Positions 6,983-13,068 of a DNA stretch of 17,908 bases are shown piece by piece. A program made the position numbers and the translations under genes. Where the stretch lies: positions 1 through 17,908 of the forward strand of contig JAJZOM010000166.1 of the NCBI GenBank assembly GCA_021811505.1. Direction: 5' to 3'. This DNA is from Thermoplasmata archaeon (GTDB lineage Archaea > Thermoplasmatota > Thermoplasmata > Thermoplasmatales > Thermoplasmataceae). The notes beneath the pieces are model-generated. The model was not told where the DNA came from and did not search any database. It was given only the letters and a program-made list of their open reading frames with translations. Numbering within the stretch: position 1 is the stretch's first letter; each line of letters opens with the position of its first letter.

Positions 6983-7522
6983 CTATTTTGTGTTCGGGCT
7001 TATCTCCGCAAGCCTGTTCCATCCACTGAATTTCCTCTCTATATAGTAATCCAGACTGTACCTGCTTGGCCCAAAGACGCCATTTACCAGTATAAGGAAA
7101 AGGAAGACCAGCACATAAATTATGCTTGTGCCGATGTCCGTCGCACCGTATATGTAGAAACCGCCGAATCCCTCTGGAACAGACCAGATAAAGAAACTGA
7201 AGATCACACCGAGGAAATACGTTACCTTCCTCAGGAAACCAAACAATATCGCGAAGGCAAACAGGGTCTCAACAACGGCAATGAGCAACGCAAATAGATA
7301 CGGATCAGGCGACGTCATATTGATCCAGAACTGGAACCATGGCATCATCCACGAAGGCTGTTGTGCCATGGAACTCTGAATCATAGATTCAAACCCGCTA
7401 AAGAATGCGGGTTGCCATTTAAGCCACGCGTCAGCGAGCCATACCAACCCGAACATCACTCGCAAGACTACCTTATAACCCGATGTGTTCCTCACAAACC
7501 AGTTCTCATTTTTCATATTCAT
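6983..7522 (-). CDS. DoxX/DoxD-like integral membrane protein
   Basis: A 179-aa polytopic membrane protein with about four hydrophobic helices (near 18-36, 73-97, 101-115 and 128-151). The N-terminal pattern GYKVVLRVMFGLVWL with WLKWQPAFF and the late GATDIGTSIIY segment are typical of the DoxX/DoxD family. DoxD is the small subunit of thiosulfate:quinone oxidoreductase in thermoacidophilic archaea, but many DoxX relatives have unrelated or unknown roles. It starts directly after the copA stop (TAA immediately followed by ATG), with GGTGA a few bases upstream, so it is cotranscribed and probably translationally coupled to the copper ATPase. An ATG two codons later is an alternative start. I infer a membrane role linked to metal or thiol stress; the electron-transfer function is not shown. 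Confidence 0.8.
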   Translation of the reverse strand: MNMKNENWFVRNTSGYKVVLRVMFGLVWLADAWLKWQPAFFSGFESMIQSSMAQQPSWMMPWFQFWINMTSPDPYLFALLIAVVETLFAFAILFGFLRKVTYFLGVIFSFFIWSVPEGFGGFYIYGATDIGTSIIYVLVFLFLILVNGVFGPSRYSLDYYIERKFSGWNRLAEISPNTK

Positions 7523-9592
7523 TTAACTTTTCACCCCGTTTCTCTCATACTTTCTGATTAACCCCGATATCTTTGGCCTCAACAGAAGAGAATTCAGAAC
7601 CACTGATGTCGAGCTCATTCCCATGGCCAATGCTGCGAGTATCGGGAGGAATGAGTAGATTGAAAGGCCAAAGAAAGGAACCAGAATTCCTCCGGCAATA
7701 GGGATCAGGGCAGCATTGTACCCGACAGCCCATCCTATGTTCTGTTTGATCTTGGTGATAGTCCTTTCCCCTATGATTTTTGCATAGATGACATGGTTAA
7801 GATCATCATTCAGGAGGATAATATCTCCACTCTCCCTCGCTATGTCTGTTCCAGAGGCCATTGCGATTCCCACGTCTGCAGTTTCAAGTGCAACAGTGTC
7901 GTTTATTCCGTCACCGGTAAAAATCACATAATCTCCAGCCATCTGGTACTGTTTTATGATTTCAGACTTGTCGGAAGGGAGAACCTCTGCATGTATATCA
8001 TCAATCCCAAGTTCGCCGGCGATTCTTCTGGCCTCTTCCATGGAGTCTCCGGTAATCATAGACGTTTTAATGCCCATTTTCTTAAGTCCGTTTACGGCAG
8101 ACCTGGCACTGTCCCTGATCATATATGAAAGGGAAATGTATCCGGCTAAAGCGTTGTCGATCTTTATTGAAACCGTTGATCCCCCTTCTTTCCTGGCTCT
8201 TGACACCTCTATTTCCTTACCGTTAATTTTCCCCTTTATACCGATACCGGGAATCTCCTTAACGCCTGAAACTTCTAGAAGTGCGATCTTTCTAACCCTG
8301 CTCATTTCGACTATCGCTTTCGCTATTGGGTGGTTTGATGAAGCTTCAACAGAGGCTGCCTTTGCGAGTACATCTTCCTCAAGGTTTCCATCTGTCACGG
8401 AAAAATCTGTTACCACGGGATTAGGATCGGTTAATGTCCCTGTTTTATCGAAAACTGCCCTTGTAACCTTTGACAGTCTGTCAAGGGCACTTGAGTTCTT
8501 GACAATTATGCCGTTTTCCGAGGAAACATTTGACGATATAAGCAGAGTGATCGGGCCAGCCAGCCCGATTGCGCAGGGGCAGGCAATGACAACCACTGAA
8601 ACAAAGGCGAGGATAGCTATTTCAAGAGAAAGTGGAAATCCAATACCTGTAAGATAGAAATACCAGAATAATGACGCTGAAAGAGCGGCGACTATCACAA
8701 TCGGAACAAATACAGATGAGAAGACATCGGCGATTCTCTGAACCTTTGCCCGGCCGGATATCGCTCTCTGTATAAGTTCGTATATCTGACTTACGGTACT
8801 GTCTTTTCCAGTCCTTGTAACGTTGATCTTGAGGATGCCGTTCAAGTTCTTTGTTCCCGAAGAGACTTCACTGCCTGTTGTCCTAAGAACAGGTTCCTGT
8901 TCCCCCGTCAACATCGACTCGTCCAACTCACTCTTGCCCTCGTACACAGTACCGTCGACCGAAATTATCTCCCCTGGCTTCACAAGAATATTGTCTCCGG
9001 GATTTATTTCATCAGTACGTTTATCAATAATTTCTCCACTTCCAGAGATATAGTGCGTGATATTCGGGATCATGCTTATGAGTTTGCTTGCTGCCCTATT
9101 TGCCCTTATCTTTGTCATGTTTTCTATATAATTGCCCGACAAAATCAACGTGATTATGAAGGCAGATGCGTCAAAATAAACGTCTGATCTTGGAATTGAA
9201 CCCGGGAAAAAAGTAACATATGCCGAGAAAATGAATGCGGTAAGAGTACCCATGGAAATGAGGAGGTCCATGTTTCCCGACCTGCTCTTCAGAGCGTGGT
9301 AAGCCCCTTCGTAAAATCCGAAACCAGAGTAAAATTGAACCGGTAGAGCAAGGGTGAGCAATATGAAGTCTTTATAAGCAAACATGCCGGTTGCATAGGT
9401 TAACAGAATTATTGGTATGGAGAGTGTCCAGCCCACAATCAGCCTGTTTCCAAGTATTCTGGCTTCCTTCTCTGGAGAGCTGTATTTGTGAAGGCATGTT
9501 TTAGAGCAGAAATAGTATCTCTGACCATCAGTGTCAGAAAATAGATCGGTGCTTTCCGGAACAAACATTCCACAGACTGGATCCGTAGGCAC
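7523..9592 (-). CDS. copA: Copper-translocating P1B-type ATPase with N-terminal YHS domain
   Basis: A 689-aa heavy-metal pump. An N-terminal YHS/TRASH-like metal-binding module (residues 1-45; C7, C29, C33) replaces the usual CxxC HMA domain. Membrane helices follow from about 51; then the actuator loop with TGE (229-231), ion-binding CPC (338-340), phosphorylation site DKTGT (382-386), HP (421-422) and GDGIND (560-565). Helix 7 carries YN (625-626) and helix 8 MGMSS (657-661), which with CPC is the Cu(I)-exporting P1B-1 signature. It should remove cytosolic copper at the expense of ATP. The start is GTG at 9592, preceded by AAGGTG about 5 nt upstream; the gap to the preceding YHS gene is only 9 nt. 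Cotranscription with two YHS mini-proteins suggests metal delivery from them. Silver is a possible second substrate. Confidence 0.92.
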   Translation of the reverse strand: MPTDPVCGMFVPESTDLFSDTDGQRYYFCSKTCLHKYSSPEKEARILGNRLIVGWTLSIPIILLTYATGMFAYKDFILLTLALPVQFYSGFGFYEGAYHALKSRSGNMDLLISMGTLTAFIFSAYVTFFPGSIPRSDVYFDASAFIITLILSGNYIENMTKIRANRAASKLISMIPNITHYISGSGEIIDKRTDEINPGDNILVKPGEIISVDGTVYEGKSELDESMLTGEQEPVLRTTGSEVSSGTKNLNGILKINVTRTGKDSTVSQIYELIQRAISGRAKVQRIADVFSSVFVPIVIVAALSASLFWYFYLTGIGFPLSLEIAILAFVSVVVIACPCAIGLAGPITLLISSNVSSENGIIVKNSSALDRLSKVTRAVFDKTGTLTDPNPVVTDFSVTDGNLEEDVLAKAASVEASSNHPIAKAIVEMSRVRKIALLEVSGVKEIPGIGIKGKINGKEIEVSRARKEGGSTVSIKIDNALAGYISLSYMIRDSARSAVNGLKKMGIKTSMITGDSMEEARRIAGELGIDDIHAEVLPSDKSEIIKQYQMAGDYVIFTGDGINDTVALETADVGIAMASGTDIARESGDIILLNDDLNHVIYAKIIGERTITKIKQNIGWAVGYNAALIPIAGGILVPFFGLSIYSFLPILAALAMGMSSTSVVLNSLLLRPKISGLIRKYERNGVKS

Positions 9593-9601
9593 CTTTACAC
9601 C

Positions 9602-9742
9602 TTACCTGCTATTTTTAAGGGGGTTCTTGTCAAAATCCTTCTTGCAGTTACTGCTGCAGAAATAAAATTTCTTTCCCTGAAACTCGCTGACAAATTCCGT
9701 GTCTTCCTTAACTTTCATTCCGCACATTACATCTTTTGCCAT
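9602..9742 (-). CDS. YHS-domain mini-protein (46 aa)
   Basis: A very short gene read directly from the minus strand: ATG at 9742, TAA at 9602-9604, 46 aa. It encodes little but a YHS/TRASH-like module: MCGM at 6-9 (C7), and FYFCSSNCKKDF with C29 and C33, the same cysteine layout as the N-terminus of the adjacent ATPase. A strong Shine-Dalgarno sequence AAGGAGG (about 9754-9760) overlaps the stop of the upstream YHS gene, and the gene ends 9 nt before the GTG of copA. The likely role is a copper-binding metallochaperone or buffer, comparable to CopM of the Sulfolobus cop cluster. The stretch KFYFCSSNCK is identical to that of the neighbouring 60-aa protein at both protein and DNA level. Confidence 0.82.
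   Translation of the reverse strand: MAKDVMCGMKVKEDTEFVSEFQGKKFYFCSSNCKKDFDKNPLKNSR
9642..9671 (-). repeat. 30-bp exact direct repeat, copy 1 (in 46-aa YHS gene)
   Basis: These 30 bases are identical to 9839-9868, lie 197 bp away in the same orientation, and encode KFYFCSSNCK in both genes. Synonymous positions are also identical, so this goes beyond protein-level conservation. It points to recent duplication or gene conversion. Confidence 0.9.
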
Positions 9743-9759
9743 GATCCTTCATTCCTCCT

Positions 9760-9942
9760 TCAGCAGCAGTGATGCTTGTGGCCGTGATGAGTTTCATGGC
9801 TTTGCAGGTACTTCTCAGGACTGGCGTCGAAACTGGTTTTGCAGTTACTGCTGCAGAAATAAAATTTCGTGCCATCGTGCTCGCTTGCAATATTCCTGTC
9901 CTTAACTCCCATGCCGCATACAGGATCGGTTACATTTTCCAT
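9760..9942 (-). CDS. YHS-domain mini-protein with His/Cys-rich tail (60 aa)
   Basis: First gene of the leftward copper operon. The YHS module has DPVCGM (6-11, C9) and FYFCSSNC (C30, C34). The C-terminus HETHHGHKHHCC adds six histidines and two terminal cysteines, a strong soft-metal-binding tail not present in its 46-aa neighbour. The likely role is a cytosolic copper chaperone or sponge that hands metal to the YHS domain of CopA; binding of other metals such as Ni, Zn or Ag by the tail is possible. No Shine-Dalgarno sequence precedes ATG 9942; a TATTAAG element on the minus strand near 9965-9972 fits a leaderless start. The stop is 17 nt before the 46-aa YHS gene. Confidence 0.85.
   Translation of the reverse strand: MENVTDPVCGMGVKDRNIASEHDGTKFYFCSSNCKTSFDASPEKYLQSHETHHGHKHHCC
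9839..9868 (-). repeat. 30-bp exact direct repeat, copy 2 (in 60-aa YHS gene)
   Basis: Second copy of the repeat at 9642-9671, covering the metal-binding FCSSNC segment. The flanking bases differ on both sides, so the identity ends sharply. Recombination between the copies would delete 197 bp and leave one in-frame hybrid YHS gene, because both copies are read in the same codon phase. Confidence 0.9.
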
Positions 9943-9961
9943 GGTCTGTCCATTACTGAAA

Positions 9962-9999
9962 TATTCTTAATAATTTGTTATACATAATGTATTTATAAC
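9962..9999. promoter_or_regulatory. Divergent copper promoter with nested palindromes
   Basis: The 75-nt space between the YHS operon and the regulator gene contains ATACAT-A-ATGTAT (9980-9992), a perfect palindrome. It is nested in GTTATA (9977-9982) / TATAAC (9994-9999), a second inverted repeat. The element TTTATAAC at 9992-9999 is about 23 nt before the ATG at 10018 and is the likely TATA box of the regulator. TATTAAG on the other strand (9965-9972) serves the YHS operon. The palindrome therefore overlaps the regulator promoter and sits upstream of the pump promoter, as expected for an autoregulated activator/repressor site. Confidence 0.6.
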
Positions 10000-10017
10000 G
10001 CTTCTATATTTTTCAGT

Positions 10018-10551
10018 ATGAAAAGAAATATTACAGAAATCGAACAAAGATTGATACTCATCCTGAAAAAGGATTCCAGAAAAAGCATTCTTGATATTGC
10101 CGAAGAACTCGGCGTCAGTAGAATTACTGCGAAAAAGGCATTTGATTCACTTGTCCGGATCGGAAAAATAAAGAATTTTACTGTTACGCTGGATGAAGAT
10201 GAAAGAGATCTTGCCATAATACATGTCAGAGATTTGGGAAATCTGCCAAAAGATCTGGTTATTGAGTATTTCAGATTGATTGACAACACGTACATCGTGG
10301 TTGTTTATTATGAGAATCTTGTAAAGCTTGAGGGGCTTTCCATAATCGATGTGAAAATCGCAACCGTCAGGAGCATAAATGAAAATAGCGGCAGGGTGGA
10401 ACACCTTCATTGCGACTATTGCGGTGAGGGGATGAGTGGAATTCCAATCCGAGTCGAATTACAGGGGAAAACATACTACGCCTGCTGTCCGAACTGTGAG
10501 CGTGACCTGAGAAAGAGAAGAGAAGCCCTCGCTGAGCAAGGAACTGTTTGA
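10018..10551 (+). CDS. Copper-responsive transcriptional regulator (Lrp-like HTH plus TRASH domain)
   Basis: A 177-aa regulator. An AsnC/Lrp-like winged helix-turn-helix occupies about residues 8-55 (SILDIAEELGVSRITAKKAFDSLVRIGKIKNF region), followed by a middle domain. The C-terminal TRASH/YHS-type metal module has C132 and C135 in HCDYCG and C156/C157/C160 in ACCPNC. This architecture is that of the archaeal copper regulator of the Sulfolobus cop cluster (CopT/CopR), which senses copper through the TRASH cysteines. Divergence from the YHS-copA operon across a palindromic promoter fits control of that operon and of itself. The start is ATG at 10018, with a TATA-like box about 23 nt upstream and no Shine-Dalgarno sequence, so the mRNA is probably leaderless. 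The extra cysteine (C157) makes a CC pair. Confidence 0.88.
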   Translation: MKRNITEIEQRLILILKKDSRKSILDIAEELGVSRITAKKAFDSLVRIGKIKNFTVTLDEDERDLAIIHVRDLGNLPKDLVIEYFRLIDNTYIVVVYYENLVKLEGLSIIDVKIATVRSINENSGRVEHLHCDYCGEGMSGIPIRVELQGKTYYACCPNCERDLRKRREALAEQGTV

Positions 10552-10685
10552 AACTGACTCACATCAGCCAACTTCTCTCTATTTTCTGCGTCTTCAAGGT
10601 GTTAGAATTTCCTGCGCCATTGTTCAGACCTTCCTCCAGGTCTATGGGCGTGGCGAGTTCATCTGTATTATTTGCAGAAAAGTCA

Positions 10686-10746
10686 TATATAAACAGGAGT
10701 CCGTCGATATCGTTGACATTGTGTATAGGTCAATGTTAAATATTAT
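10686..10746 (+). promoter_or_regulatory. Promoter region and pseudo-palindrome upstream of the SHOCT gene
   Basis: Two TATA-like elements precede the gene at 10763: TATATAAA (10686-10693) and TTAAATATTA (10736-10745). The second is about 23 nt from the ATG and would give a leaderless mRNA. Between them ACATTG (10716-10721) and CAATGT (10731-10736) form a perfect 6-bp inverted repeat with a 9-nt spacer, extended by TT at 10713-10714 and AA at 10738-10739. It abuts the proximal TATA element, so it is a likely regulator site. The remaining sequence from 10552 to 10685 shows nothing I can support. Confidence 0.5.
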
Positions 10747-10762
10747 CGAGAAATCGTAAATT

Positions 10763-10954
10763 ATGTCTTGTGGATGCATGAACCATTCAGGCAAAAACAT
10801 GGCTGGGCATCATACAGACCAAACCGAGGATACTGGTGGAAATGCCGGTAGAGTGTCCAGTTCAGCGATTAATATTTTAAATGAACGATACGCCAGGGGA
10901 GAATTGAGCAGAGAGGAATACCTGAAGATGAGGGACGATATTGCCGCTAAGTAA
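10763..10954 (+). CDS. SHOCT-domain mini-protein with Cys/His-rich N-terminus
   Basis: A 63-aa protein in two parts. The N-terminal 17 residues (MSCGCMNHSGKNMAGHH) hold two cysteines, three histidines and three methionines, a composition suited to binding copper or another soft metal. The C-terminal 28 or so residues (AINILNERYARGELSREEYLKMRDDI) are a SHOCT domain, a short helical module found at the ends of many prokaryotic proteins and thought to mediate oligomerisation or interaction. No membrane segment is evident. It lies next to the copper regulator and is followed 24 nt later by the DUF302 gene, with which it should be cotranscribed. The role as a small metal-binding or adaptor protein is inferred. 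Confidence 0.72.
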   Translation: MSCGCMNHSGKNMAGHHTDQTEDTGGNAGRVSSSAINILNERYARGELSREEYLKMRDDIAAK

Positions 10955-10978
10955 TGTGGCAGAAAGGTAGGTGAATAG

Positions 10979-11377
10979 ATGGTTTTAGAATATAGAATTA
11001 ACTCGAAGTTTTCATTTGAGGAGGCATGCTCCAAGGTTCCGGAAGCTGTTTCCAAGAACGGATTTGCGGTACTGGCAGAAATAAAGACCAGCGAGATTTT
11101 GAAGAGCAAGGGGTTCGATTACGCCCCACTAAGAACATTTGACATATGCAATGCCGGGTATGCGAATAAAGCCCTTTCTCTGAGCAAGATCACCGAGGCA
11201 TTGCTTCCTTGTCATCTCATTGTACGGGGAAACGGAGATCATACAGAGATTTCAGTTCAACTTCCCAGAGATACTTTCAATGCCCTGTTTCCCAAAGGCG
11301 ATGCCAAAATGGAAGCCTTCATGAACGAGGTCGAAGGTAAGCTTAAGAACATTGTGGATTCACTGGCAAAACAGTAA
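10979..11377 (+). CDS. DUF302-domain protein
   Basis: A 132-aa soluble protein matching the DUF302 pattern: N-terminal F-x-E-A (FSFEEACSKVPEAVSKNGFAVLAEI), central LRTFDICNAGYANKAL, the LLPCHLIVRGNGDHTEISV core, and a final helix. DUF302 proteins form homodimers; no firm biochemical function is established, and they recur near metal and redox genes. C55 in FDICN and C76 in LLPCHL are the equivalent of positions often occupied by family cysteines; I cannot assign ligands. The start is ATG at 10979, with GGTAGGTG just upstream, in operon with the SHOCT gene. A T-rich run near 11444-11449 in the convergent space before hisC could end the transcript. Confidence 0.78.
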   Translation: MVLEYRINSKFSFEEACSKVPEAVSKNGFAVLAEIKTSEILKSKGFDYAPLRTFDICNAGYANKALSLSKITEALLPCHLIVRGNGDHTEISVQLPRDTFNALFPKGDAKMEAFMNEVEGKLKNIVDSLAKQ

Positions 11378-11465
11378 CCATCTGTATGAACCGAAAGGAG
11401 TCGAAGGAGTTCATCAACTAACCCCGATTCATGCCTCCATCATATTTTTCTCATAATGTTCCAGT

Positions 11466-12437
11466 TCAATGCCTGATAGGATCACGAAACATCTTTAGTG
11501 CATTTATCAGAGCATCATTTTCATGTTCCAGGCCCACAGTAACCCGAACCATTCTGCTCAACGGATCGCCCAGTTTCCTGACCAGTATTCCATTATCTTT
11601 CAGAAACTGAAAAACGTCAAGGTTCACGAGAATAAAATTGGCTTTGCTGGGGAAAGAAAAATCAGAGATCTCCCTGTAAATCCTTTCCCGTTCACGTATT
11701 ATGTATTCTACGTTCTTCATGATCTCATGCCTGTAGTCAAGCAATATGGTGGCTGCGACATGTGAAATGGAGCTCAGGATAAATGGCGGAAGTGTTTTCT
11801 GGATCTTTTCCATGGTTTCGGATGAGGATATGGCGTACCCAATGCGAAGCCCTGCCAGTCCGAACGCCTTTGAGAAGGTTCTCATGACAATGAGGTTATC
11901 GTAATCCCTGACAAGATCTGCACAGCCGTTTCCTGCAAACTCTCCGTAAGCCTCGTCCACGATAACAGTATTTCCCGTTTCAAGCAGGCTTTTAACGGTG
12001 TCCCTATCCGTGGTGTTACCGGTTGGATTGTTTGGTGAGCAGACGATGTAGGATGAATTTGAAAACTTCAGCAACTTGTCGATGTCAGGCTCGAACATTC
12101 GCGTCATGGGAATTTCGCTAAACCTTATTCCCTTCTTTTCTGCGAAGAACTTATACATGCTGAATGTCGGAGTGCTGGTCACAATCTCGGTGTTCCTCAG
12201 GAAATCAAACAGAAAAGTTATGACCTGATCACTGCCATTACCGACAATTATATTGTCCGCGCCTAGTCCGTAAATTTTCCCGATTTTTTCCCTGAGGCTC
12301 TCTGAATAATCCTCAGGATAACGGTTCATCTCGAGGCCACTGACAACCTCCGTTAACTTGATCCTGAAACTTTCCGGCACGTTGAACGGAATCTCGTTCT
12401 TGTCCAGCCGTATAATTTTCTTATAAGTATCACTCAT
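11466..12437 (-). CDS. hisC: Histidinol-phosphate aminotransferase
   Basis: PLP-dependent fold-type I aminotransferase converting imidazole acetol-phosphate to histidinol-phosphate, 323 aa from ATG 12437. Motifs: YPEDYSESLREKI, GNGSDQVI, SPNNPTGN, DEAYGEF, and the Schiff-base lysine in TFSKAFGLAGLRIGY (K190). The C-terminal LVRKLGDPLSRMVRVTVG segment includes the conserved R for the substrate carboxyl/phosphate. The start at 12437 overlaps the hisIE stop by 8 nt (ATGAGTGA) and has GAGGAGG about 11 nt upstream; a more distal in-frame ATG at 12479 lies inside hisIE and is unlikely. It is last in the operon, outside the core order shared with Bacillus, so it may have been appended. Specificity for histidinol-phosphate rests on the context. 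Confidence 0.88.
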   Translation of the reverse strand: MSDTYKKIIRLDKNEIPFNVPESFRIKLTEVVSGLEMNRYPEDYSESLREKIGKIYGLGADNIIVGNGSDQVITFLFDFLRNTEIVTSTPTFSMYKFFAEKKGIRFSEIPMTRMFEPDIDKLLKFSNSSYIVCSPNNPTGNTTDRDTVKSLLETGNTVIVDEAYGEFAGNGCADLVRDYDNLIVMRTFSKAFGLAGLRIGYAISSSETMEKIQKTLPPFILSSISHVAATILLDYRHEIMKNVEYIIRERERIYREISDFSFPSKANFILVNLDVFQFLKDNGILVRKLGDPLSRMVRVTVGLEHENDALINALKMFRDPIRH

Positions 12438-13068
12438 CTGACACACGCCTCCTCGAAAGTTCGTGCATAACGTCGTCAAGCTTTATTTCGTTGAAGGAAA
12501 GCAGCACGAGAAGGTGGTAGAACATGTCTGCGGTCTCGTATATGGTTCTGTCACGTGAATTGGCAACCAGTACCTCCACAGCTTCCTCCCCGAACTTCTT
12601 GTATATCTCCTCACGCCCCTTATTAAAAAGGCTTTTTGTATAGGAGTCCACACCTCCGGAGAGTTTCCTCTGGCTTATTACGGATTCTAGGTCCCTGAGA
12701 ACGGAAAGAGAATAATTCAGGCCTGCAGGTTTAACTCCCTCCTTCCCGAGTTCAGAATGGAAGCAGCTGAATTCGCCGGTGTGACAACCAGGCCCTTTCT
12801 GTTCCACCCTGATCAGTACAGAATCGGAATCACAGTCAGTAAAGATCTTCACTATTTTCTGCGTGTTTCCACTGGTCTCGCCCTTCATCCTGATCCTGCC
12901 TTTCGATCTGGAATAATAGTGGGCAAACCCAGTGGAAATAGTCAGTTTCAAAGCTTCCTCATTCATGTAGGCCAGGGTTATAACCGCCCCGGTTCGGTCA
13001 TCCACTGCAACAACAGGAATCAGGCCATCAGCAAACCTGAGATTTGATATATCAGGGCTTTCTGACAA
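12430..13068 (-). CDS. hisIE: Bifunctional phosphoribosyl-AMP cyclohydrolase / phosphoribosyl-ATP pyrophosphatase
   Basis: A 212-aa fusion that performs the second and third histidine steps. The HisI domain (about 1-112) has YMNEEAL, KGETSGN, the Mg site DCDSD (78-82), and Zn cysteines C95 and C102 in GCHTGEFSCF. The HisE domain (about 120-212) has the all-alpha pyrophosphohydrolase signature KFGEEAVEVLVA (158-169) and ETADMFYHLLVLL. The start is TTG at 13068 with a strong AAAGGAGGGG close upstream; no ATG fits the N-terminus. It overlaps hisF by 17 nt. Fused HisIE is common in bacteria, while many archaea keep hisI and hisE as separate genes, so this supports a bacterial origin of the operon. 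The usual Trp before KGE is replaced (IRMKGE). Confidence 0.9.
   Translation of the reverse strand: MSESPDISNLRFADGLIPVVAVDDRTGAVITLAYMNEEALKLTISTGFAHYYSRSKGRIRMKGETSGNTQKIVKIFTDCDSDSVLIRVEQKGPGCHTGEFSCFHSELGKEGVKPAGLNYSLSVLRDLESVISQRKLSGGVDSYTKSLFNKGREEIYKKFGEEAVEVLVANSRDRTIYETADMFYHLLVLLSFNEIKLDDVMHELSRRRVSDE

Noticed and set aside
6944..7297. 117-codon frame on the + strand
   Set aside because: Mostly antisense to the doxX-like gene; composition is unlike a folded protein and no ribosome site or promoter was seen.
7956..8657. Long open frame (233 codons) on the + strand
   Set aside because: It is antisense to the well-conserved P-type ATPase core; its translation shows no family motif and looks like a codon-bias shadow.
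10548..10739. 63-codon frame overlapping the regulator stop
   Set aside because: No ribosome site or family resemblance, and it runs through the SHOCT promoter palindrome; treated as non-coding.
11378..11465. Search for a small RNA or tRNA between the DUF302 gene and hisC
   Set aside because: No cloverleaf or strong stem found; only a short T-rich run was noted.
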